Shown in pieces: positions 52,137 through 59,100 of a stretch of 64,000 bases of DNA (the stretch's first letter is position 1; every line of letters begins with the position of its first letter). The stretch is from Chryseobacterium sp. Leaf394. Lineage in GTDB: Bacteria; Bacteroidota; Bacteroidia; Flavobacteriales; Weeksellaceae. The stretch lies in NCBI RefSeq assembly GCF_001424105.1, contig NZ_LMQH01000002.1, positions 94,063 through 158,062 on the forward strand, read 5' to 3'. The notes below the pieces were generated by a model that worked only from the letters and a program-made list of their open reading frames with translations, did not search any database and was not told the DNA's origin. The translations under genes and the position numbers were made by a program.

Positions 52137-52577
52137 TTAATCATCGTTTCTCATCTGCAGCTGTCTCCGGTAATAGAAAAGAGGGATAATCAAAAGTAAA
52201 ATCAAAGGCTGTATCACAAACCTTCTTATGTAAAAAGAAAAAAGATATCCGACTTCAAATCTGTCTGAAACACAGTAAAGATAAATCGGAAAAGTAATGG
52301 AAAAAATAATCGCAATTAAAATCGCTCCCTGCACCGTCCAGCTCTTATTTTTAAATATAAAATGAATGATAATACAGGATGATATTAGATTTAAAATAAA
52401 TCTGAAAAGATGACTCAAAATCAATTTTAACCAGTCAAACTCGGGAAATTGGGCATTTTTTGTAGCATCGTGAAAGTAGTTCAGAAAAGGATCATAGAAT
52501 AATGAATCTTCGAAAATTCTCACAGAAACAATTCCCGCCATTCCGACCAAAACCAAAAACCAGCTTACAATTTTCAT
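52137..52577 (-). CDS. Exosortase F-associated membrane protein
   Basis: A 146-residue membrane protein with about four hydrophobic segments (SWFLVLVGMAGIVSV, an internal FRFILNLISSCIIIHFIF, GAILIAIIFSITFPIYLY and PLILLLIIPLFYY). It directly follows the XrtF gene, with which it overlaps by four bases. This pairing is the known arrangement of the flavobacterial exosortase F system (the associated protein is TIGR04127-like). It may be an accessory or substrate-recognition partner. Its own function is unknown. Confidence 0.85.
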   Translation of the reverse strand: MKIVSWFLVLVGMAGIVSVRIFEDSLFYDPFLNYFHDATKNAQFPEFDWLKLILSHLFRFILNLISSCIIIHFIFKNKSWTVQGAILIAIIFSITFPIYLYCVSDRFEVGYLFSFYIRRFVIQPLILLLIIPLFYYRRQLQMRNDD

Positions 52578-53095
52578 TTCTTTAAAGCAAAAAATTTAAT
52601 CCAGACCAGCCAAAGCACAACAACTGATCCGTAAATGATCGCCGGAAAAACGTAGTCATGCCCAATCTTGCTGTATTGTGGATGATCTCTCACCACAACA
52701 TTAAGTCCGACAATTCTCAAAACATTCATGATGTACAGGAAAACAAAACCGGCCAGCGTAAACAAAAAAGTTTTAGCACCTTTATAAAAAGCAAACACAA
52801 ACGCCATAAACAGAATAATCACGGAAATCGCATTGCAGCCTTCCACCATTCTGCTGACGTATTTTTCTTTCACATAAAACCAAACTTGTTCATTCGGGAC
52901 ATCATTGTACAACTGCGTCACATACCCAAACCGATTCTGTAAAAAAGCCGCCTGATCTGCCACCATTCGGGAATAAGGATCAAGCCCTTCCGCCTGAAAA
53001 CTGTTCAGGTAAAACTGATACGCCAAAATAAACACCACATAAATGATGATGAAACGCAGCAGAATCCCGAGTACAGGTTTAAAGTCCTTTAGCAT
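52574..53095 (-). CDS. xrtF: Exosortase family protein XrtF
   Basis: About 173 residues from the ATG at 53093-53095 (MLKDFKPVLG). An upstream in-frame start at 53194 would enter the divergent gene and adds unlikely sequence. The transpeptidase-like triad of exosortases is visible: Cys87 (VEGCNAIS), Arg127 (MNVLRIVG) and His146 (SKIGHDYVFP). About five membrane helices. Exosortases process C-terminal sorting signals of exported proteins; XrtF is the flavobacterial type without a well-known target. A TATCTTTG box four bases before the ATG suggests a leaderless mRNA. Confidence 0.9.
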   Translation of the reverse strand: MLKDFKPVLGILLRFIIIYVVFILAYQFYLNSFQAEGLDPYSRMVADQAAFLQNRFGYVTQLYNDVPNEQVWFYVKEKYVSRMVEGCNAISVIILFMAFVFAFYKGAKTFLFTLAGFVFLYIMNVLRIVGLNVVVRDHPQYSKIGHDYVFPAIIYGSVVVLWLVWIKFFALKK

Positions 53096-53099
53096 AGCA

Positions 53100-53107
53100 C
53101 AAAGATA
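53100..53107 (-). promoter_or_regulatory. -7 box four bases before the xrtF start codon
   Basis: Reads TATCTTTG on the minus strand, followed by TGCT and ATG. Identical in sequence and spacing class to the dnaB box. It predicts a leaderless mRNA. Confidence 0.55.
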
Positions 53108-53128
53108 AAATATTCGGTGGTAAATCGT

Positions 53129-53136
53129 TATATTTG
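53129..53136 (+). promoter_or_regulatory. Candidate -7 box for the amino-sugar kinase operon
   Basis: TATATTTG, ten bases before the ATG at 53147. It and the xrtF box point away from each other with only 21 bases between them, so the two promoters share their upstream elements. Confidence 0.5.
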
Positions 53137-53146
53137 TTACCTTATT

Positions 53147-54166
53147 ATGACTCAGGAACAAGCAAAATATTTTTTCGAAAACCATTTCGGCCAACCCGCA
53201 GATGCGTTTACAGTTTTAGCTCAAAGCGGTTCTGCAAGGGTTAATTTCAAGGCTTCAAACCCAACTGGAGATTACATTATTACCTTCAACGAAAATCTTA
53301 GGGAAAACGAAGCTTTTCTATATTTCTCTGACGTATTCGGGAATTTTAATTTAAATACACCTGAGATTTTTGCCATTTCAAAAGACAGAAAGTTTTACAT
53401 TCAGGAGTTTTTAGGAACAAAAACTTTATCCGACATTATTGCAGAGGAAGGACTTTCGGAAAGAGTACAAAGTCTGGTAAAACAAACCCTTGAAAAGCTT
53501 TTCACACTCCAAATTAAAACTGCAGAAAAAATCGACTACACCCAAACTTTCGAATATGAAAGTTATGATGAGCTTCCTGTAACACACGATCTGTACTATT
53601 TCAAAAACTTTATCGCAGATGTTCTTGACCTGGAATATCATAAGTCAACTTTGCTGAAAGAGTTTAAAGAGATTGTGAAACTCATCGAAAATCTGGAGCC
53701 AAAAGGTCTGATGATCCGCGATTTTCAGGCAAGAAATATTATGGTGAATGATGAAGATAAAGTTTCATTTATAGATTACCAATCGGCAATGAAAGGGCCG
53801 TTGATGTATGATGTGATTTCATTTTTATTTCAGGCAAAAGCCAATTTCCCTGAGAGTTTTAAAAATGAAATGCTTGATTTCTACATCAAACAGTGTGATA
53901 ACGAAGAAATAAAAGCTCAACTAAAGAATTCGGTAAAACCAATTCAGCTGATGAGATTTTTACAGGTTTTGGGTGCTTACGGTTTAAGGGGATTGGTTCA
54001 GAGAAAAGCACATTTCATCTCAAGTTTAGAAAAGGGGATTCAAAACATCACAGAATTCTCAGAAAACTGGGAAGAGATGACAAAATATCCTGAGTTGAAA
54101 AATGTAATTATACAACTCAATTCTGAAAAGACAAGATTAAAAATTGAAGAGATTTTGAACCTTTAA
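53147..54166 (+). CDS. APH-family amino-sugar kinase (AmgK-like)
   Basis: About 339 residues from the ATG at 53147 (MTQEQAKYFF). An earlier in-frame ATG at 53117 lies within the promoter region and is not used. Protein-kinase-like fold of the aminoglycoside phosphotransferase family: catalytic MIRDFQARNIMV (in place of the usual HGDxxxxN) and metal-binding SFIDYQSAMKGPLMYDV. Relatives (AmgK) phosphorylate the anomeric hydroxyl of N-acetylmuramate and N-acetylglucosamine. The MurU-like gene three genes later would use the product, so peptidoglycan sugar recycling is likely. Confidence 0.85.
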   Translation: MTQEQAKYFFENHFGQPADAFTVLAQSGSARVNFKASNPTGDYIITFNENLRENEAFLYFSDVFGNFNLNTPEIFAISKDRKFYIQEFLGTKTLSDIIAEEGLSERVQSLVKQTLEKLFTLQIKTAEKIDYTQTFEYESYDELPVTHDLYYFKNFIADVLDLEYHKSTLLKEFKEIVKLIENLEPKGLMIRDFQARNIMVNDEDKVSFIDYQSAMKGPLMYDVISFLFQAKANFPESFKNEMLDFYIKQCDNEEIKAQLKNSVKPIQLMRFLQVLGAYGLRGLVQRKAHFISSLEKGIQNITEFSENWEEMTKYPELKNVIIQLNSEKTRLKIEEILNL

Positions 54167-54195
54167 GCCTTAATTAAGAAGTTAAGAATATTAAG

Positions 54196-54603
54196 ATGAT
54201 GACAAAGAAAAGTGTTACTCAATTATCTTATGAAATCACCGGCTTGGCGATTAAAGTTCATAAGAATCTTGGGCCGGGATTACTGGAAAGTGTTTACGAA
54301 GAATGCCTAAAAATTGAACTTCTTAAAAACGGTTTCGATGTTAAACAGCAGTTATATGTTCCGATCAACTATGAGGGCGTAGAAATAAATACGAAATTAA
54401 TTGTCGATTTACTGGTAAATGACTGTATCATTTTGGAACTGAAAGCAATTGAAGAAGTTTTACCAATCCATGAAGCACAATTACTTACTTACATGAAGGT
54501 ACTTAAAAAACCTCAAGGTTTATTGATAAATTTTTTCACTACAAATATTACCAAATCATTAAAACCATTTATAAACGAATATTTCAAAATGCTTCCAGAC
54601 TAA
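54196..54603 (+). CDS. GxxExxY family protein
   Basis: A 135-residue protein (134 if the second ATG is used) of the GxxExxY family (PDDEXK-like). The naming motif is in NLGPGLLESVYEECL near residues 25-39; later residues KLIVDLLVNDCIILELKAIEE carry the Asp and Glu-x-Lys of a PDDEXK nuclease core. It has no catalytic partner nearby. It is placed between the AmgK-like kinase and the RapZ domain gene, 29 bases after the first and 76 bases before the second. Function unknown; members are thought to act on nucleic acid. Confidence 0.92.
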   Translation: MMTKKSVTQLSYEITGLAIKVHKNLGPGLLESVYEECLKIELLKNGFDVKQQLYVPINYEGVEINTKLIVDLLVNDCIILELKAIEEVLPIHEAQLLTYMKVLKKPQGLLINFFTTNITKSLKPFINEYFKMLPD

Positions 54604-54679
54604 AGTTTTGATTTATCAGAACCCTTAATGAACCTTAACAACTTAACTAAGCCTTAATGGTTAATTTTAAATATAAATT

Positions 54680-55090
54680 ATGTTACACATAGACATTCAC
54701 AGTTTTTCATACAAAAAAGGAGGAATTCCAAAAGACGAATCTGGTAACGGCGGAGGTTTTACCTTCGATTGCCGCGGAATTTTAAACCCCGGAAGAGTGG
54801 AAGAATATAAAATTCAGACCGGCAACGATATCGGTGTACAGGAATATCTCGAAACAAAAACAGACATGCCTAAGTTTTTAGAACTTATAAAAAGCATGGT
54901 TTCTATCAACATCGACAATTATCTAGGCAGAGGTTTTGAAAATCTACAGATCAATTTCGGTTGTACCGGCGGACAGCACAGATCTGTATATTCAGCCATT
55001 AAAATTGCTCATTTTATCGAAGAAAAATACGGCGAACAGGTAGAAATCAGCCTGCACCATGATGAGCAGCACCAACTTAATTATAAGTAA
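54680..55090 (+). CDS. Stand-alone RapZ C-terminal domain protein
   Basis: A 136-residue protein equal to the C-terminal half of RapZ, without its ATP-binding N-terminal half. Landmarks: FDCRGILNPG at 29-38 and FGCTGGQHRSVYSAIKIA at 93-110 (Cys95, His100, Arg101). In E. coli this half binds glucosamine-6-phosphate and controls the sRNA-GlmS response. Here it sits between an amino-sugar kinase and a nucleotidyltransferase, so it may sense or bind an amino-sugar phosphate. It lacks the RNase E-adapter part, so an sRNA role is not implied. Confidence 0.88.
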   Translation: MLHIDIHSFSYKKGGIPKDESGNGGGFTFDCRGILNPGRVEEYKIQTGNDIGVQEYLETKTDMPKFLELIKSMVSINIDNYLGRGFENLQINFGCTGGQHRSVYSAIKIAHFIEEKYGEQVEISLHHDEQHQLNYK

Positions 55091-55103
55091 TTTGTAATGT
55101 GCA

Positions 55104-55147
55104 ATAAGTAATATCTTTAGCTTCGCTGTTATTACTTATATTTTTTA
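55104..55147 (+). terminator. Weak hairpin after the RapZ-domain gene
   Basis: ATAAGTAATA (55104-55113) pairs with TATTACTTAT (55130-55139), followed by TTTTTT. The stem is all A-T, so it may end transcription poorly. GTAATGT and ACATTAC outside it can pair as well. Confidence 0.45.
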
Positions 55148-55183
55148 CATTACTCATTACCAATTACTCATTACCTATATTAC

Positions 55184-55897
55184 ATGAAGGCACTTATTTT
55201 TGCAGCAGGAAAAGGCACCCGTTTGAAACCCTTTACAGATCATCATCCAAAGGCTTTGGCAAAGGTGAATGATGTACCGCTTTTAGAAAGAAATATCAGA
55301 TATCTGCAGAGTTTCGGAATCAGTGATTTTGTAATCAACGTTCATCATTTTGGTGATCAGATCGTGGATTTTTTAAAATCAAATAATAATTTTAATGCTA
55401 AAATCGAAATCTCCGACGAGTCTGAAGAACTTCTCGAAACCGGCGGTGGATTGGTCTTTGCCAAAAGATTTTTGGATCACGGTGAAGATTTTATTATTAT
55501 GAACGCCGACATTCTTACAGAAATCAACATCAATGATTTGGTGGAATATCACAAAAAGATGAAAGATTTTGCTACTTTAGCAGTATCAGATCGGGAAAGC
55601 TCACGAAAACTGCTTTTCAATGACGATTTTGTGCTGAAAGGATGGCTAAATGTACAGACGGGCGAACAGAGACTTGCAGAATTCAACAAAGGGTTCAAAC
55701 CTTTTGCATTCAGTGGAGTTCACTGTATCAATCCTGTTATTTTCGACAAAATTAAAAGGACAGGAAAGTTTTCGGTGATGGAAGAGTATCTTGATCTGAT
55801 GCAGACAGAGCAGATCCACGGATTTTTACACGACCGCATTCTGATCGATGTCGGAAGACCGGAATCTGTAATTGAAGCAGAGAAATATTTTAAATAA
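55184..55897 (+). CDS. Sugar nucleotidyltransferase (MurU-like)
   Basis: A 237-residue enzyme of the nucleotidyltransferase family. The nucleotide-binding signature AAGKGTRLKPFTDHHPKAL is at 7-25, the metal-binding NADIL near 107-111, and VGRPE near the C-terminus. It has no acetyltransferase extension, as in MurU, which makes UDP-MurNAc from MurNAc-1-phosphate. With an AmgK-like kinase upstream it completes a peptidoglycan recycling route. Mannose-1-phosphate or another sugar phosphate is possible. Confidence 0.86.
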   Translation: MKALIFAAGKGTRLKPFTDHHPKALAKVNDVPLLERNIRYLQSFGISDFVINVHHFGDQIVDFLKSNNNFNAKIEISDESEELLETGGGLVFAKRFLDHGEDFIIMNADILTEININDLVEYHKKMKDFATLAVSDRESSRKLLFNDDFVLKGWLNVQTGEQRLAEFNKGFKPFAFSGVHCINPVIFDKIKRTGKFSVMEEYLDLMQTEQIHGFLHDRILIDVGRPESVIEAEKYFK

Positions 55898-55965
55898 AAA
55901 AATATTCAAACAGTGTATCGCAACAATTTAAATTAAAAAAATGTGTTTGTAGATGGGATTTAAGA

Positions 55966-56112
55966 GCCTGTTTAAATTTCATCAGAATTAATTTTCCCCG
56001 ATCCTAAAGGGAGTTAATTTTGATGAAATCTTCGAGGCATTTTTACACTCTTTAGGGTTGGGAAAAAGAAAAATGACTTGAAAATTTGTTTTTTAATCAT
56101 TTTTAAACAGGC
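55966..56112. repeat. 147-base element with inverted ends
   Basis: Ends are GCCTGTTTAAA (55966-55976) and TTTAAACAGGC (56102-56112), a perfect 11-base inverted repeat. Inside is a 15-base stem, TTTCATCAGAATTAA (55977) with TTAATTTTGATGAAA (56014), holding a CTCCCTTTAGGATCGGGG-like core on the minus strand, and then a second copy of the core (CTCTTTAGGGTTGGG) on the plus strand near 56048. It is non-coding and looks like a miniature inverted-repeat element. No target duplication was evident. Confidence 0.7.
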
Positions 56113-56159
56113 ACTAAAAAGAAAAAAAGGAATTTTAACTATAATTTGAGATAAAATAA

Positions 56160-56912
56160 ATGGGAATTGAAGGGAGCAGGGATGAAAGTTTACAGAATCC
56201 TGAATTAGATATCAACGAAGAAAAATTACACAACAGCCTAAAACAGAAAACATGGGATGAAACCATCACCAAAGACAGCTGGATGGTTTTCAAGGTAATG
56301 GCAGAATTTGTAGACGGCTACGAGAGAATGGCGAGAATAGGGCCCTGTGTTTCTATTTTTGGGTCAGCAAGGCTGCAGCCGGACTCCAAATATTATAATA
56401 TGGCGGTAGATATTGCTGCGAAGATTACAAAAATCGGTTTTGGCGTCATCACCGGCGGTGGTCCCGGAATTATGGAAGCTGGAAACAAAGGTGCTTTCAC
56501 CGCTCAGGGAAAATCCATCGGTCTGAATATCGATCTGCCTTTTGAGCAGCATTTCAACCCGTATATCAACAAAATGTATTCTCTGAATTTCGATTATTTC
56601 TTTGTCCGGAAAGTGATGTTTATTAAATATTCTCAGGGATTTATTGTGATGCCGGGAGGTTTTGGCACTTTGGACGAGCTTACAGAAGCTTTAACTTTAA
56701 TTCAAACCAATAAGATCGGTAAATTTCCGATTGTACTCGTGGGCTCTGAATTTTGGGGCGGCCTTCTGGATTGGTTTAAAGAAACTTTGCTGAAAGAAAA
56801 AATGATTTCTGAGCCGGATCTCGATCTGTACCGTGTGGTAGATACTGCTGATGAAGCCGTTGAACATATCAAAGCATTTTACGACAAGTATTCGGTGGCC
56901 GTAAACTTCTGA
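56160..56912 (+). CDS. LOG-family (TIGR00730) Rossmann-fold protein
   Basis: A 250-residue protein. Key motifs are GGGPGIMEAGNKGAF near 98-112 and MPGGFGTLDELTEALTLIQ near 163-180, the PGGxGTxxE of the Lonely Guy family, which release cytokinin-like bases or cleave nucleotide monophosphates. An extra N-terminal segment of about 55 residues is polar and helical. Single gene, with a 147-base repeat element just upstream. Substrate in bacteria is AMP or a related nucleotide. Confidence 0.92.
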   Translation: MGIEGSRDESLQNPELDINEEKLHNSLKQKTWDETITKDSWMVFKVMAEFVDGYERMARIGPCVSIFGSARLQPDSKYYNMAVDIAAKITKIGFGVITGGGPGIMEAGNKGAFTAQGKSIGLNIDLPFEQHFNPYINKMYSLNFDYFFVRKVMFIKYSQGFIVMPGGFGTLDELTEALTLIQTNKIGKFPIVLVGSEFWGGLLDWFKETLLKEKMISEPDLDLYRVVDTADEAVEHIKAFYDKYSVAVNF

Positions 56913-56973
56913 TTGGCACATAATTTGAGAATTTAACCCGAACACAAATGATCGAAAAAAATGATCAGATAAA

Positions 56974-57444
56974 ATGAGAAAAATTTTATATTTAACAGGA
57001 GTTTTAGCTTTGGTCTCTCTGATGAGTTTCGCAGTCTTTGACTTTTACTCTTCAATGACTAAGGCAGATTATATCGAAGGCAGTAAAACATTAAAATTTA
57101 CCACAAAAATAAATACCGGCCACATTTCTGATGCTATTAAAATCAACAGAAACACCGCAGGGTTTGAAGCTGAAGTAAAGAAATATGTAAATAACAATTT
57201 CGATGTGTACGTAAACGGATCACCAAAAACATTGACTTTTACAGGAAGCCAGGTGAGCGGAGAAACAGTTTGGGTGTATTTTGAAACAAACGGTGTTTCA
57301 GATATCAACTCATTAAAAATTAAAAATACAATATTACTCGGAGCATTTCCGAAGCAGATCAATCTTGTAAACATAGCCTATAAAGGTAGCCAGAAAACAA
57401 TGAATTTCCAGCGTGGCAAAGAGGTTAACGAAGTTGATTTCTAA
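56974..57444 (+). CDS. DUF6702-like exported protein
   Basis: A 156-residue protein with an N-terminal signal (MRKILYLTGVLALVSLMSFA) and the DUF6702-like start FYSSMTKADYIEGSKTLKFT. Predicted beta strands run to the end (VWVYFETNGVSDINSLKIKNTILL). DUF6702 proteins occur in Bacteroidota and their role is unknown; some are near metallopeptidases or receptors, but nothing here points to a function. Its terminator is just downstream. Confidence 0.8.
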   Translation: MRKILYLTGVLALVSLMSFAVFDFYSSMTKADYIEGSKTLKFTTKINTGHISDAIKINRNTAGFEAEVKKYVNNNFDVYVNGSPKTLTFTGSQVSGETVWVYFETNGVSDINSLKIKNTILLGAFPKQINLVNIAYKGSQKTMNFQRGKEVNEVDF

Positions 57445-57469
57445 ATTTAAATTTACTTTTTAATACTAT

Positions 57470-57499
57470 AAAACCATTGAATGTTCAGTGGTTTTTTTG
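57470..57499 (+). terminator. Terminator of the DUF6702 gene
   Basis: AAAACCA-TGAA and TTCA-TGGTTTT pair with one unpaired base per arm (57470-57495), followed by T. Confidence 0.82.
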
Positions 57500-57621
57500 T
57501 GTCTGTAGGTTTGATGAGATTCATTTTAAAATTACTCAGCTCTTTAAACCGATTTAATGTGATCATGATGTTTGGAGTTGTTCTCAGATTTAAAATTCAT
57601 GAAAGACAATTAAATAATGTA

Positions 57622-57658
57622 CCAAAAAAAAGGAGCTACTCTTACGAATAGCTCCTTT
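57622..57658 (-). terminator. Terminator of the DUF5689-TonB operon
   Basis: AAAGGAGCTA (57629) pairs with TAGCTCCTTT (57649), perfect arms of ten; on the minus strand a run of T follows. Confidence 0.88.
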
Positions 57659-57681
57659 AGATATTTTTAGAAAAACTTCTT

Positions 57682-59073
57682 TTACAAAGCCTGAATATTA
57701 TCTAACTGAATTGTAGTAGACGCAGTAGCTGCATTACCCGAATATTCGAAGATGATAAATCCATTTCCTGTAAGTGTTGCAGGAATATCGTATGTACCGG
57801 CTGGAGCCAATGTACCGTAACCACCTGATGGAGCCTGAGGAATTGTGAACGCAGAAGTAATATCTGTTTTTGTAGCCGTAGTAATATCACTTAGCGGAGT
57901 GTAATTTGTAGTAGTATAAACTTTCAGTACATTCGCATTCCAGAATCCAACATTTACGTTAAATTTAAACTGGCTTGCCGCTGTAAAGTCGATAGGAACT
58001 GCAAAATAAGTTATATAGTTACCAGAACCGCCATTTGCTCCCAACTGAATATATTTATTGTTGCTGAAAGTCTTCAACTGCCAGTAACGGTTACCTTTTG
58101 CAGGATCATTTACATATTTAGGATAAACTTCCAGATTAGTAGGATTTGTTGGGTAGCTCTCAAAATTCTCAAGGAATGCACCTGAATAAGTGATTGCCGT
58201 CCCTCCTTTCGGAGGAGCTGGGTCTACTCTTGTAGCGGTAAAATTAAGATCAGCCGTATTTCTGATCAACATTTGCCATGTAGAATTGTATTTGCTAACT
58301 ACAAAAGTTGCAGAACCACTTCCAGTAGGCAGTTTTGATGAACCCTGAGCAAAGAAACCAGAGTTTCTAATTGCAACTGTATTTCCGAACGCATCTTCAA
58401 TAGTTCTGTCTGTATCTACACCGGCACCGGCAACATAGTCGATGAAGTTTTTCACAGTGGGTTCCAGTTCACCATCGGCAAACTGTGATGCAGGAACTTT
58501 TACCAACATATTAAGGTACTGATCATTTTTCGCTGCAGCAAGATTTGGCAAATCTAACGGTTTGATTGTAGCCACTTCAAGACCGTTTCCGTTACAGACT
58601 CCCGCAATATATCTGCTAAGAAGAGACGCTGGGATTCTTCCCACTGTGAAACTTGGATCAACAGAACCAATTTTTACCGTACCTCTGTCCAATGCCAATC
58701 TCAGACCTTTTGCACTGATTCGTACATGAGCACCAACAGGAAAATCTGCGTAGTTGCTCGCTCTGTCTACTTCCATCTGAATTGCAGCAGTAGGATTTTC
58801 AGGCTTATCCTGAATGGAAATCGTCTTATAAAAATTTCCGTTTTCGTCAGATGATACTACGTATCCATCAAAGATTTTTTCGTCCGTAATCAGTAAAAAA
58901 CCTGTAGATGGAGTCATAGCTTTAAAATCAGCCAGTGTAGTATTTGTATTAGGAAATCTGTTTTCACAGTTGATTGGTGGAGTTTCCCACTCATCTTTTT
59001 GCGTACAGGAAGTAATAGCAATTGCAGATAATGCAACTCCTGTTACCAGACTTAAGTATTTTTTTATATTCAT
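57682..59073 (-). CDS. DUF5689 lipoprotein with OB-fold-like domain
   Basis: A 463-residue lipoprotein; signal ends at Cys23 (IAITSCTQKDEWE). A DUF5689 domain follows (about 50-260): IFDGYVVSSDENGNFYKTISIQD and FPVGAHVRISAKGLRLALDRGTV look like the OB-fold of YhcR/ExeM-type secreted nucleases. The C-terminal third (about 310-463) is a jelly-roll-like beta domain (YSGAFLENFESYP to IIFEYSGNAATASTTIQLDNI). It is the second gene of an operon after the TonB receptor, 27 bases behind it, and could capture ligand for it. Confidence 0.85.
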   Translation of the reverse strand: MNIKKYLSLVTGVALSAIAITSCTQKDEWETPPINCENRFPNTNTTLADFKAMTPSTGFLLITDEKIFDGYVVSSDENGNFYKTISIQDKPENPTAAIQMEVDRASNYADFPVGAHVRISAKGLRLALDRGTVKIGSVDPSFTVGRIPASLLSRYIAGVCNGNGLEVATIKPLDLPNLAAAKNDQYLNMLVKVPASQFADGELEPTVKNFIDYVAGAGVDTDRTIEDAFGNTVAIRNSGFFAQGSSKLPTGSGSATFVVSKYNSTWQMLIRNTADLNFTATRVDPAPPKGGTAITYSGAFLENFESYPTNPTNLEVYPKYVNDPAKGNRYWQLKTFSNNKYIQLGANGGSGNYITYFAVPIDFTAASQFKFNVNVGFWNANVLKVYTTTNYTPLSDITTATKTDITSAFTIPQAPSGGYGTLAPAGTYDIPATLTGNGFIIFEYSGNAATASTTIQLDNIQAL

Positions 59074-59100
59074 TGTCGTAATTTTTAAAGATAATTTATG

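Noticed and set aside
53096..53194. Upstream start for xrtF
   Set aside because: It would extend through the divergent promoter into the kinase gene. The ATG at 53095 has a -7 box four bases away and matches the exosortase N-terminus.
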